A stretch of DNA of 64,000 nucleotides from Bacillus sp. FJAT-28004 (GTDB lineage: Bacteria; Bacillota; Bacilli; Paenibacillales; Paenibacillaceae), in contig NZ_LGHP01000001.1 of the NCBI RefSeq assembly GCF_001280845.1, positions 5,064,665 to 5,128,664 on the forward strand, in the 5' to 3' direction. Shown here piece after piece: positions 34,144 to 42,744 of the stretch. A model generated the notes under the pieces. That model ran no database searches and was not told the DNA's origin. It worked only from the letters and a program-made list of their open reading frames with translations. The number at the start of each line of letters is the position of its first letter. The first letter of the stretch is position 1. The position numbers were made by a program, and so were the translations under genes.

Positions 34144-36336
34144 TTGTCTATTCAATATGATCAACAGCGTTCGTTATTTCACCTGCAAGCGAAGGATACT
34201 AGCTATGTCATCCATATTACAAAAACAGGTTACCCTGCACACGTCTATTGGGGCAAAAAAATTCGCGGGGTGCAGCTGGAGCGTCTATTCGAGCTTAAGG
34301 AGCGTGCTTCTTTCACGCCTAGCACAGAGCTGGATCAGCGCGAATTGTCGCTAGATACACTTCCTCATGAGTATCCAGCATACGGAAACTCGGATTTCCG
34401 TATGCCTGCTTTCCAGGTCAAGCTTCCAAACGGAACAACCGTAACGGATTTGCGCTTTGATTCGCACCAAATTATCGTTGGAAAGCCGCCGCTTGCTGGA
34501 TTGCCTGCAACGTATATTGAAAATGACTCTGAAGCACAAACGCTTGAAATTACGCTGAAAGATGATTTGACAGGTTTGTCCGTCATATTGTCTTATACAG
34601 TGTTTGAAGACTACGATGCGATTGCCCGTTCGGCTAGAATCGTCAACAACGGATCTGATACTTTAGAATTACAGCGCGCATTCAGCATGAGCTTGGATTT
34701 TGCGCATGACAACTTTGAAATGCTTCAGCTCTCTGGAGCTTGGATTCGTGAGCGTCATATTCATAAGCGCAAACTTGAGCCGGGTCTGCAATCAATCGAG
34801 AGCCGCAGAGGTTCAAGCAGCCATATGCAAAATCCGTTTGTCGCTTTACTCTCGGAGGGTTCTACCGAGGATCATGGTGACGTTTACGGTGTAAGCCTTG
34901 TATACAGCGGTAATTTTACGGCGGGTGTCGAAGTGGATCAATTTCATGCAGCTAGGTTATTTATTGGGATAAACCCCTTCGACTTTAATTGGAGACTGGA
35001 GCCAGGTGAGCAATTCCAAACGCCGGAGGCGGTAATGGTTCATTCCGAGCATGGTCTCGGCGGCATGTCGCGCAGCTTCCATGATTTATACCGTGCTCGC
35101 TTAATTCGCGGTACGTTCCGTGATCAAACTCGTCCGATACTGGTCAACAACTGGGAAGCGACGTATTTTAACTTTAATGCAGATAAAATCGAAGATATTG
35201 CGCGTGCCGGCCAAGAGCTTGGCATCGAGCTGTTTGTACTGGATGACGGCTGGTTTGGGAAGCGCGACAATGACACCACATCACTAGGTGATTGGTTTGT
35301 TGACCCGAAAAAGCTGCCAAATGGCCTAGAGGATTTGGTTAGCCGCGTGAAGCGACTAGATATGCAATTCGGCTTATGGTTTGAGCCGGAAATGATTTCA
35401 CCTGAGAGTGAGCTGTATAAAGCTCATCCGGATTGGTGCTTGCATATCGATGGACGCAGACGGACACAAGCGAGAAATCAACTTATTCTAGATTTGTCGC
35501 GCAAGGACGTTCAGGAATACATCGTTAAGTCGATCTCAGATATTCTTTCAAGTGCGCCGATTACGTACGTGAAATGGGATATGAACCGCAATATGACGGA
35601 GATCGGTTCAGCGCTGCTGCCTGCGGAGCGTCAACGCGAGACAGCTCATCGTTATATGCTAGGTCTTTATTCCGTCCTTGAACAAATCACTTCTGCTTTC
35701 CCAGATGTGTTGTTTGAAAGCTGCTCCGGCGGCGGCGGTCGCTTCGATGCAGGCATGCTTTATTACATGCCGCAAACATGGACAAGCGACAACTCGGATG
35801 CGGTATCCCGCTTGAAAATTCAATACGGAACAAGCATCGTTTATCCAGTAAGCGCAATGGGCGCTCACGTATCAGCAGTGCCTAACCATCAAGTTGGACG
35901 TATGACTTCCTTAGAAACTAGAGGAAATGTTGCGTTGTCTGGAAACTTTGGTTATGAGCTTGATCTGACTCAATTTACCGAGGAAGAGAAGACGACAGTT
36001 AAGGAGCAGGTTGCTCTGTATAAGGATGTTCGGCATCTTGTGCAATTTGGAGACTTCTATCGTCTGCTTAGCCCGTTTGAAGGGAATGAGACGGCGTGGA
36101 TGTTCGTCTCCAAGGATAAAAAGGAAGCATTTGTTGTTTTCGTTTCAGTTCTGCAAGAGCCGAATCTGAAGCTCAATCGTTTCTGCCTAAAAGGTCTTGA
36201 TCCGAACCGTGATTACAAGCTGCTTGGTGAAGAAACGGTTTACGGCGGCGATCAGCTGCTATATGCTGGTCTTGCAACGCCACAATTTTTTGGCGAATAT
36301 GCAAGCAAAGTATACCGTTTCCTCGCAGTGGAGTAA
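34144..36336 (+). CDS. Alpha-galactosidase, glycoside hydrolase family 36
   Basis: A 730-residue GH36 enzyme, cytosolic since no signal peptide is present. It cleaves terminal alpha-1,6-galactose from raffinose or melibiose. The TIM-barrel core contains LFVLDDGWFGKRDNDTTSLG, QFGLWFEPEMISPESEL, the nucleophile Asp in ITYVKWDMNR near 478, and the CSGGGGRFD substrate loop with the acid/base Asp in WTSDNSDAVSR near 548. The start is TTG at 34144 with GGAGG 8 nt upstream. It follows the LacI-type regulator as a two-gene operon. No transporter is encoded with it. Confidence 0.95.
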   Translation: MSIQYDQQRSLFHLQAKDTSYVIHITKTGYPAHVYWGKKIRGVQLERLFELKERASFTPSTELDQRELSLDTLPHEYPAYGNSDFRMPAFQVKLPNGTTVTDLRFDSHQIIVGKPPLAGLPATYIENDSEAQTLEITLKDDLTGLSVILSYTVFEDYDAIARSARIVNNGSDTLELQRAFSMSLDFAHDNFEMLQLSGAWIRERHIHKRKLEPGLQSIESRRGSSSHMQNPFVALLSEGSTEDHGDVYGVSLVYSGNFTAGVEVDQFHAARLFIGINPFDFNWRLEPGEQFQTPEAVMVHSEHGLGGMSRSFHDLYRARLIRGTFRDQTRPILVNNWEATYFNFNADKIEDIARAGQELGIELFVLDDGWFGKRDNDTTSLGDWFVDPKKLPNGLEDLVSRVKRLDMQFGLWFEPEMISPESELYKAHPDWCLHIDGRRRTQARNQLILDLSRKDVQEYIVKSISDILSSAPITYVKWDMNRNMTEIGSALLPAERQRETAHRYMLGLYSVLEQITSAFPDVLFESCSGGGGRFDAGMLYYMPQTWTSDNSDAVSRLKIQYGTSIVYPVSAMGAHVSAVPNHQVGRMTSLETRGNVALSGNFGYELDLTQFTEEEKTTVKEQVALYKDVRHLVQFGDFYRLLSPFEGNETAWMFVSKDKKEAFVVFVSVLQEPNLKLNRFCLKGLDPNRDYKLLGEETVYGGDQLLYAGLATPQFFGEYASKVYRFLAVE

Positions 36337-36346
36337 ACGATAAAGA

Positions 36347-36386
36347 GGGTGCTTCAGAAGTTGTTCAACTTCTGAAGCACCCTTTT
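36347..36386. terminator. Bidirectional terminator after alpha-galactosidase
   Basis: Perfect 17-bp stem (36347-36363 with 36366-36382, core GGGTGCTTCAGAAGTT), TTTT on the plus side, and A-rich sequence on the other. It separates convergent genes. Confidence 0.93.
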
Positions 36387-36404
36387 CTGCTATGTTTAAA
36401 TGGA

Positions 36405-36698
36405 CTAGCCCATCGAAGTTGAAGCTGCTGCAGCAATGAAAATAATAAAAACAACGATGTAAATAGCAAGAATGATTGCCGCCCAAATCAACGACGCTTT
36501 AAAATAGTTTTTCTTAGTTGGGTTGCCTTCGCCAAACGCCCATACAAACATCATAATAATATTTACAATCGGAATGATCAAAATGAGTGTAGTGAGCATC
36601 CACTCTTTAATTGAAATGACGGGCGACATTGCCTGTTCTTGATGGTGACCATATCCTGGTACACCTGGGTTTACTGGGGGTTGCTGATAATTATCCAT
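36405..36698 (-). CDS. Small membrane protein with two helices, unknown function
   Basis: A 97-residue protein. A Pro/Gln/Tyr-rich cytosolic N-terminus (MDNYQQPPVNPGVPGYGHH) is followed by ISIKEWMLTTLILIIPIVNI and MFVWAFGEGNPTKKNYFKAS, the latter a conserved-looking loop, and a second membrane helix IWAAIILAIYIVVFIIFIAA. The pattern IPIVNIIMMFVWAFGEG-NP-K-N-FKA is found in small conserved membrane proteins of Firmicutes with no known function. GGAGAG precedes the ATG. It is monocistronic and convergent with the alpha-galactosidase gene. Confidence 0.78.
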   Translation of the reverse strand: MDNYQQPPVNPGVPGYGHHQEQAMSPVISIKEWMLTTLILIIPIVNIIMMFVWAFGEGNPTKKNYFKASLIWAAIILAIYIVVFIIFIAAAASTSMG

Positions 36699-36989
36699 TA
36701 TTTCTCTCCTTTGAGTTCATATTACTGTAACAATTTGGTCACAAACTGATTATATATAATTTCCCAATATTTACAACCCTTGATTTTTGTAAAGCTTCAT
36801 TTTTTATAAGATATAGGGCTTGTATTCTATTAAAGTAATAAATTAATAGAATAATTGATATAAAATAAATGAGTTTATCGATTGTGAATATTTATTTTTA
36901 GGCTCAATTAGAAGAGGACTACAATAATTATGGGTGACATAATTCATACAATATTTCCAGAAAAATATATCTTTCATCATTTAACCCTC
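36699..36989. other. AT-rich divergent intergenic region
   Basis: Very AT-rich stretch between the small membrane-protein gene and the merR-type gene. It should hold the leftward promoter. A 36-codon frame from 36931 overlaps the MerR promoter and is not believed. No RNA gene was recognised. Confidence 0.4.
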
Positions 36990-37020
36990 TTGCCCTTGAC
37001 GTTACGTCAAGGGTTATACT
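36990..37020 (+). promoter_or_regulatory. MerR-type promoter with 21-bp operator palindrome
   Basis: TTGCCC (36990-36995) and TATACT (37015-37020) are spaced by 19 bp, the overlong spacer typical of MerR-activated promoters. The spacer contains most of the perfect palindrome CCCTTGACGT-T-ACGTCAAGGG at 36993-37013. It should be bound by the regulator encoded at 37045. Confidence 0.82.
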
Positions 37021-37044
37021 CTGTTCAAGAGGGGGAATGAACAG

Positions 37045-37854
37045 ATGAATCATAGTTCTTCTTATGCCATTGGCGCATTCGCGAAGCTGACTAAGGTTAC
37101 TGAGCGAACGCTCCGTTATTACGATCGCAAGGGATTGCTGAAACCGTCCAGCCGAAATACGCATGGGCATCGCTTTTATACGGATCAGGATTTAATTCAG
37201 CTGCAAAAGATTTTGACTTTAAAATATTTGGACTTCTCCTTGGAGGATATTTCTGCTTATTTGCAGAGGCCGGAAGAGGATTTGCAGCACTCGCTTGCAT
37301 CGCAATACGAGATGCTTCAGAGAAAACAGGAGCATTTGGAGCGTGTACTTAGCACAATCGGACGGATGCAGAAAATTGTTGAGGGAGCGGGAAAGGTTGA
37401 TAGCGATTCATTGCTCGTGTTCATTCATAATATTCAGCATGAGCAGCAGCAGAAGGAGTGGCTGTCATCGCAAATGCCGCCTACCTTTGTAGATGCAATA
37501 TTTTTGGAGGGGATGGACCCGGAGAGCAGACTGGATATTGAGCGCAGGATAACAGCGTACGTCATAGAACTAAAGGAACTGTATAAGCAAGGAAAGCAGC
37601 CTTTGGATGAAGAGGTGCTGGAGATTGGACGTAAGTTGGTAGCTTTTCTAGAGGATCTCCTTGCTCCAATCCTAAGTGGATTTAATGAAGAGGAGCTTGC
37701 ACAATTGGACGCTATAAACGATCCATCACTTACCTTTGATCCTGTCTTATTTCCAAATTTATTCACCAAGGATGAGGAAGCCTTTCTAGCCATCACGTTT
37801 GATCATCTTGAGGCTTTGAAGTCGATCAAAGGGGAGATAAACGGTGAAAAATAA
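37045..37854 (+). CDS. MerR-family transcriptional regulator
   Basis: A 269-residue regulator. The N-terminal MerR winged helix is YAIGAFAKLTKVTERTLRYYDRKG, followed by LKPSSRNTHGHRFYTDQDL, and a coiled-coil dimerisation helix at ~75-115. The C-terminal ~150 residues resemble the TipAS-like antibiotic-sensing region rather than a metal site; no conserved Cys metal ligands are present. It overlaps the next ABC exporter gene by 11 nt and has a textbook MerR promoter in front. It likely activates its own operon in response to a drug or toxic compound. Confidence 0.92.
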   Translation: MNHSSSYAIGAFAKLTKVTERTLRYYDRKGLLKPSSRNTHGHRFYTDQDLIQLQKILTLKYLDFSLEDISAYLQRPEEDLQHSLASQYEMLQRKQEHLERVLSTIGRMQKIVEGAGKVDSDSLLVFIHNIQHEQQQKEWLSSQMPPTFVDAIFLEGMDPESRLDIERRITAYVIELKELYKQGKQPLDEEVLEIGRKLVAFLEDLLAPILSGFNEEELAQLDAINDPSLTFDPVLFPNLFTKDEEAFLAITFDHLEALKSIKGEINGEK

Positions 37855-39616
37855 CGTAGAAATAGAAAAGCCGCAAGCGAGTATTGGCGTTTCGCAATTT
37901 TTCAAGCTGATCGCGAAGCATAGACCCGCGAAGATCTTAATTATTGTTGCCGTTGTGTTAGGGCTCGGCGAGACACTGCTCTCGCTGCTCATTCCTTTAT
38001 TGACCAAAAATTTAGTGGAGGAGTTATCACAATCCAGCATCCAAACCATGACCTTTGTCGTGCTAGGAGGGGTTTTTCTAATCCAGACAATTATGTCAGG
38101 TTTCTCGGTCTATACGATGTCCTATGTGGGTCAATATGTCATTGCAGGCTTGCGGCGCGAGGTTTGGGAGCGGGTATTGAAGCTGCCTGTTCCGTTCTTC
38201 GATCGCAACAATTCTGGAGAGACGATGAGCCGTGTTACGAATGATACGAATGTGATTAAAGATTTTATAATCGGTCATGTGATATCGTTTTTAGGCGGAA
38301 TTGTTTCTATTATAGGCGGCGTGGCCCTTCTGCTGCTGATTGATTGGAAGCTAACGCTGCTTATGTTGATCGCTGTACCGGCTGCGCTGCTTGTTCTATG
38401 GCCGCTAGGCACCAAAATGTTCACAGTATCCAAATCGATGCAGGATGAAACGGCACGGTTTCAAGGGGATCTTGGCCGCGTACTCTCCGACATTCGGCTT
38501 GTCAAGGCATCGCTGGCAGAGCCTGTAGAAAATCGTCAAGGCGGCAAGCGAATCTCGCAATTGTTTAAGTTTGGGCTGCAGGAAGCAAAAATTATGTCTG
38601 TTGTAACGCCGTTAATGATGACGGTCATGCTGCTTATTCTCGTTATTTTAATCGGCTATGGCGGTGTAAGAGTAGCGCAAGGCACTTTAACGGGCGGAGA
38701 GCTGGTTGCTATCATTTTGTATATGTTCCAAATTGTCATGCCATTTACGCAGATGGCTTCGTTCTTCACACAATTTCAGAAAGCGATGGGCGCTTCTGAA
38801 CGGATTTTGGAGCTCCTGAATGAGAAGGAGGAGCAGACCCGCACTGAGATTGTGACTGCCGGGCCTCAAACGAAAGAACAGAAATCCTTTATCAAATTTG
38901 ACCGTGTAAGCTTTGGATACTCAGAGGATCGGCCGCTGCTGCATTCGCTCTCGTTTCAGGTAGTGCAGGGACAAGTAACGGCGTTTGTAGGTCCGAGCGG
39001 CACGGGTAAGACAACGCTATTCTCGATGCTTGAACGTTTCTATGATCCGACCGAGGGGGTAATAACCTATGGAGGGGAACCGATTAAGGGAATGGCTTTG
39101 GAGGATTGGCGCAAACGAATCGCATATGTTTCACAAGATAGTCCGATGATGCAAGGCACGATTCATCACAATCTCACCTATGGACTGGAAGATGTGAACG
39201 AGGCTAGAATCATGGAAGCTGTGGAGCAGGCGAATTTGACATCTTTTATTCAATCGCTTCCAGATGGCTATGAGACAGAGGTTGGAGAAAGAGGCGTTAA
39301 ACTATCAGGAGGCCAGCGTCAACGGCTGGCGATTGCCCGGGCTATTTTGCGAAATCCTGATATATTGCTGCTGGATGAAGCGACTGCACATCTGGATAGC
39401 GATTCGGAAATGCAGGTGCAAGAGGCGCTGCAGAGCCTTATGAAAGCACGAACGACGTTAGTCATCGCTCATCGTCTCTCAACCATTCGTGGTGCTGATC
39501 AAATTATTGTGCTTGAGAAAGGTGAAATTTCTGGGCAGGGCTCCCATGCTGAACTGCTAGAGGGTCATGAATTATATGCCAAGCTCGTGCAGCAGCAGTT
39601 TAGTGTGGAGCAGTAA
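37844..39616 (+). CDS. ABC multidrug exporter (half-transporter, BmrA-like)
   Basis: A 590-residue ABC exporter. The transmembrane domain with six helices occupies ~20-320 and the ATPase domain ~350-585. Walker A is GPSGTGKTTLF, the signature is LSGGQRQRLAIARA and Walker B is ILLLDEATAHLDS, followed by the H-loop in VIAHRLSTI. It works as a homodimer or heterodimer. It starts with GTG at 37844, 7 nt after GGGGAG, inside the 3' end of the merR-type gene, so expression is coupled to its regulator. It resembles drug exporters of the BmrA/LmrA group. Confidence 0.93.
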   Translation: MKNNVEIEKPQASIGVSQFFKLIAKHRPAKILIIVAVVLGLGETLLSLLIPLLTKNLVEELSQSSIQTMTFVVLGGVFLIQTIMSGFSVYTMSYVGQYVIAGLRREVWERVLKLPVPFFDRNNSGETMSRVTNDTNVIKDFIIGHVISFLGGIVSIIGGVALLLLIDWKLTLLMLIAVPAALLVLWPLGTKMFTVSKSMQDETARFQGDLGRVLSDIRLVKASLAEPVENRQGGKRISQLFKFGLQEAKIMSVVTPLMMTVMLLILVILIGYGGVRVAQGTLTGGELVAIILYMFQIVMPFTQMASFFTQFQKAMGASERILELLNEKEEQTRTEIVTAGPQTKEQKSFIKFDRVSFGYSEDRPLLHSLSFQVVQGQVTAFVGPSGTGKTTLFSMLERFYDPTEGVITYGGEPIKGMALEDWRKRIAYVSQDSPMMQGTIHHNLTYGLEDVNEARIMEAVEQANLTSFIQSLPDGYETEVGERGVKLSGGQRQRLAIARAILRNPDILLLDEATAHLDSDSEMQVQEALQSLMKARTTLVIAHRLSTIRGADQIIVLEKGEISGQGSHAELLEGHELYAKLVQQQFSVEQ

Positions 39617-39671
39617 GACGCAGCGCAACATGTTATTGTACATATTTCATACAAGTAGAGGTGGTTTTGGG

Positions 39672-40523
39672 ATGGCTAATGTCGGACAAATAATCAATCA
39701 GCCCGTTGCTATTATTACTGGAGCATCCAGTGGATTTGGGCTTTTGACTTCGATCCGCTTGGCGCTAGAGGGCTACTTTGTCATTGCAACGATGAGAGAT
39801 ATGGGGAAAAAAGAAGGCGTGCTTGCGAAAGCTAAAGAAAACGGAGTACTAGAGCATTTTGAAGTAATGAGGCTTGATATTACGGATACTGGGAATATAG
39901 CAGATGTCATTGAACAGGTAATGGAGCGATGGGGTAGAATTGACGTACTCGTAAATAATGCGGGTTATGCTGTTATGGGCGTCATTGAGGAGGTACCGAT
40001 GCCAGATTGGCGGGCTCAGTTCGATACCAATTTTTTTGGCACGGTTGCCGTTACGAAAGCGGTTCTGCCGCATATGCGAGTACGCAAGCAAGGTAAAATT
40101 ATTAATGTCAGCAGCGGCGCAGGCATTATTGGCTTTTCTAACACGGGTCCTTACTCAGCTTCTAAGTTTGCGGTGGAGGGCTTCAGCGAAGCATTGCGGC
40201 TTGAGCTGCTGCCATTTTCTATACCGGTTGTGCTCGTACAGCCGGGCACTTACGACACGGGAATCTCAGCCAAGCATGTGTATCATGCCAAGCTGAACTC
40301 CCCTTACAGCAAAATGATCGAGCGCTTTAATCAATTTAATAAAAAATCGGAGAAAAATGCGCCTAACCCGATTCAGGTTGCGAACACGATTGTGAAAATT
40401 TGCAGGGCTCGCAGTCCAAAGCTTCGTTACGTGTGCGGAAATGATGCGAAGATGATCTTTGTTATGAAAAAGCTGTTCCCGTGGCGACTAATTGAATTTA
40501 TTCTCCGTAAAGCACTTCACTAA
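39672..40523 (+). CDS. Short-chain dehydrogenase/reductase
   Basis: A 283-residue classical SDR. The cofactor motif is ITGASSGFG near residues 15-23, then VLVNNAGYAVMG, a catalytic Ser in VSSGAGIIG and YSASKFA (YxxxK) near 155-161. The C-terminal part resembles retinol-dehydrogenase-like or USSDG1-type SDRs. The ATG at 39672 is chosen because the SDR fold begins there; the longer in-frame start at 39567 lies inside the ABC exporter gene. It follows the exporter by 55 nt without a terminator and may be cotranscribed. The substrate is unknown. Confidence 0.87.
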   Translation: MANVGQIINQPVAIITGASSGFGLLTSIRLALEGYFVIATMRDMGKKEGVLAKAKENGVLEHFEVMRLDITDTGNIADVIEQVMERWGRIDVLVNNAGYAVMGVIEEVPMPDWRAQFDTNFFGTVAVTKAVLPHMRVRKQGKIINVSSGAGIIGFSNTGPYSASKFAVEGFSEALRLELLPFSIPVVLVQPGTYDTGISAKHVYHAKLNSPYSKMIERFNQFNKKSEKNAPNPIQVANTIVKICRARSPKLRYVCGNDAKMIFVMKKLFPWRLIEFILRKALH

Positions 40524-40538
40524 ACACAAAAGGCTGAA

Positions 40539-40571
40539 AGCGCCGCATGCGGCGCTGCTCGGCTTATTTTT
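40539..40571 (+). terminator. Terminator after the SDR gene
   Basis: Perfect palindrome AGCGCCGCATGCGGCGCT at 40539-40556, nested in GGCTG...GGC-type outer pairs, followed by a run of nine or more T. Confidence 0.85.
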
Positions 40572-40607
40572 TTTTTGGAGCAGGGTACAGTTATGACGTT
40601 GAGACCA

Positions 40608-40637
40608 TTGACGCATTGAAAAAGTCCATGTTACTCT
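40608..40637 (+). promoter_or_regulatory. Putative sigma-A promoter of the STM401x-like operon
   Basis: TTGACG at 40608-40613 and TACTCT at 40632-40637 with an 18-bp spacer, 32 nt before the first start codon. No second promoter was seen before 45763. Confidence 0.5.
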
Positions 40638-40669
40638 AGCTTCACATGGAAACTATTGGAGGGATACTC

Positions 40670-41512
40670 TTGATTGAAATTCGCTTATCGGTAGGTTATG
40701 ACGAGTATGAAGAAGGCGTAAGAATGTCTGGTCTAATTGAAAAATTGGCATCAAGCGCGGATGGCGAACAGCTGTCTATACTAACGATTGGTGATTGGGG
40801 TCAGGCGTATGAAAATTCTCCGGACAGCTTTTTGGAAACTTTGATTAGCCATAAAGATTCTTTTCCTAACTTAACGAAGTTATTTATTGGAGATATGGGT
40901 TTTGAGGAATGCGAAGTTTCTTGGATTAATCAGACGAACCTTTCACCATTGCTTGCGGCATTCCCTAATTTGCAGTCATTGTCGATCAAGGGTAGTCAAG
41001 AGTTAAGCTTGCAGCCGCTTGTTCACGATAAGCTGCAGGAGCTAGTCATTATTTGTGGTGGACTTCCGAAGTCTGTAATAGAGGAAATAACGAGCGCAAA
41101 ACTGCCGGAGCTGAAGAAGCTTGAGCTTTATTTGGGCGTAGAGGATTACGGCTTTGACGGTGGAATTGAGGATATAATGCCGCTTTTGAAGGGTGATTTA
41201 TTTCCGAAGCTTACATACTTGGGCTTGAAAGATAGTGAAATTCAGGACGAAATCGCGATTGCGATAGCTGATGCGCCTATTTTGGACCGATTGGAAATAC
41301 TTGATCTGTCTTACGGTACGTTAACCGATGAAGGCGGTAAGGCACTGCTTGCAAGCGAGCGTGTGAAGAAGCTGAAACATCTTAACTTAAGCTACCACTA
41401 TATGACGGATGAGCTGCTGCTGCGCTGGAAGCAATCAAACCTATCCGTTGATGTGACAGATCAGCAGGAAACGGATGAAGATGATTGGCGTTATCCGTTC
41501 CTTACCGAATAA
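40670..41512 (+). CDS. STM4015-family leucine-rich repeat protein
   Basis: A 280-residue soluble protein built largely of leucine-rich repeats (FPNLTKLFIGDMGF, FPNLQSLSIKGSQEL, LPELKKLELYLGVED, FPKLTYLGLKDSEI, LDRLEILDLSYGTLTDEGGKAL, VKKLKHLNLSYHYMTDE). This order and composition match the STM4015 family, known from Salmonella. The start is TTG at 40670, with GGAGGG 6 nt upstream; the ATG at 40646 is upstream of that site. Its stop overlaps the STM4014-like start (TAATG). LRR proteins typically bind another protein or peptide, so it may recognise the substrate of the pathway. Function unknown. Confidence 0.82.
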   Translation: MIEIRLSVGYDEYEEGVRMSGLIEKLASSADGEQLSILTIGDWGQAYENSPDSFLETLISHKDSFPNLTKLFIGDMGFEECEVSWINQTNLSPLLAAFPNLQSLSIKGSQELSLQPLVHDKLQELVIICGGLPKSVIEEITSAKLPELKKLELYLGVEDYGFDGGIEDIMPLLKGDLFPKLTYLGLKDSEIQDEIAIAIADAPILDRLEILDLSYGTLTDEGGKALLASERVKKLKHLNLSYHYMTDELLLRWKQSNLSVDVTDQQETDEDDWRYPFLTE

Positions 41513-42738
41513 TGAATCATTATGTAAACGATGGCGGCTCCGAAACTCCTTATCTACTAATCGGAAATCCGTCTAACAAACGAACATTCGGCTTGCAGGC
41601 AGCAAGAAAGAAGCATGGGCTAGCTCCTGCTGTCGTGCTCTCCTATGAGCAGCTGCTGATGCGAACGGTGTTTATTCAGGATATTTTGCGGCAATTTGCG
41701 GGGGTTGGAAAAGTCATTATACGTCTTGATGCGCCGGGCGAGGATCAAGCGGTTGAACGACAATTAATCGCATGGGGTGCGGCTGACCGAAGCGGTGATG
41801 ACTTATTCTGGTCTGCGGGCTCTCTGCCGCACAACATTTCCATATCTGCGGATGAGGTGCTACAGCTGCCTATAGAGCATGGTCGAATCTATTATCCGGC
41901 ACAGTGGTACCGCGGCTACTGCCGATTTCTAGCCGCTGTGCACCAAGAAGTTAAGGCTTCGGGCGTTTCCGTTCATTGGGTAAACTCGCCAGGAAGTGTA
42001 GCAAATATGTTCGACAAAAGAAGCTGCTGGCAGCTGCTCACGCGCCATGGCCTATTAATGCCGGCGTTGCCAGCCCCAACGGGAAGCATAAAAAATTACG
42101 ATGAGCTGCAAGCGGCGATTGCTGCAAGCGGCATGAGGCGGCTGTTTATTAAGCTTGCTTGCGGATCAGGAGCCTCGGGTGTTATTGCTTATCAAATCAA
42201 TCCTCGTACAGGTGATGAACTTGCCATTACGACGATCGGCATGGAGGAACGAGCTGGCGGCATTTGTTATTTTAACGAAGGCAAGCTGCGGCGTTACCGA
42301 GAACGTTCAGATATTCGGCAAATGATTGATTGGCTATGCAGGGAAGGCGCGCATATTGAAAGATGGATTGAGAAGGAAAGCTTCGAGAGCAAGTCGTTTG
42401 ACGTACGGCAGCTTGTTGTGGGCGGTAAAGCTTGCCACACGGTGCTTCGTTTAAGCAGCACTCCGATTACGAATTTGCATCTGCGCAATGAACGAAGGAT
42501 GGACGTGGACCAGCTGCTATCCACTGAAGTGAGGGCAGCGGTGCAGCAAACGGCCGAGGCTGCGCTCCGCGCTTTTCCCGGATGCTCTACAGCAGGCGTA
42601 GATGTACTCGTTCAAAGAAGTAGCGGCATGACCTATCCGATAGACATCAATCCTTTTGGTGATTTGCTGTACGGCGCCGAGTATGAGGGGATGAACACCT
42701 ATGAATGGCAAATGCAGCAGCTGCTCAGAAAGGAATAG
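41512..42738 (+). CDS. STM4014-family ATP-grasp-like protein
   Basis: A 408-residue protein with an N-terminal nucleotide-binding-like region (SETPYLLIGNPSNKRTFGLQAAR) and an ATP-grasp-like half. LFIKLACGSGASGVIAYQI resembles the ATP-binding lysine and Gly-rich loop, and YPIDINPFGDLLYG resembles the metal-binding end of ATP-grasp ligases (D/N pair). The ATG at 41512 overlaps the upstream stop, giving translational coupling. ATP-grasp enzymes join a carboxylate to an amine or thiol through an acyl phosphate; RimK-type members modify peptides. The family is uncharacterised, so the reaction is inferred from fold only. Confidence 0.82.
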   Translation: MNHYVNDGGSETPYLLIGNPSNKRTFGLQAARKKHGLAPAVVLSYEQLLMRTVFIQDILRQFAGVGKVIIRLDAPGEDQAVERQLIAWGAADRSGDDLFWSAGSLPHNISISADEVLQLPIEHGRIYYPAQWYRGYCRFLAAVHQEVKASGVSVHWVNSPGSVANMFDKRSCWQLLTRHGLLMPALPAPTGSIKNYDELQAAIAASGMRRLFIKLACGSGASGVIAYQINPRTGDELAITTIGMEERAGGICYFNEGKLRRYRERSDIRQMIDWLCREGAHIERWIEKESFESKSFDVRQLVVGGKACHTVLRLSSTPITNLHLRNERRMDVDQLLSTEVRAAVQQTAEAALRAFPGCSTAGVDVLVQRSSGMTYPIDINPFGDLLYGAEYEGMNTYEWQMQQLLRKE

Positions 42739-42744
42739 ATATGA

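Noticed and set aside
36931..37041. A 36-codon frame starting MGDIIHTIF
   Set aside because: It runs through the MerR promoter and palindrome and has no ribosome binding site.
38687..39480. Several reading frames antisense to the ABC exporter and to other large genes
   Set aside because: They have no binding sites or family features and are shadows of the real coding strands.
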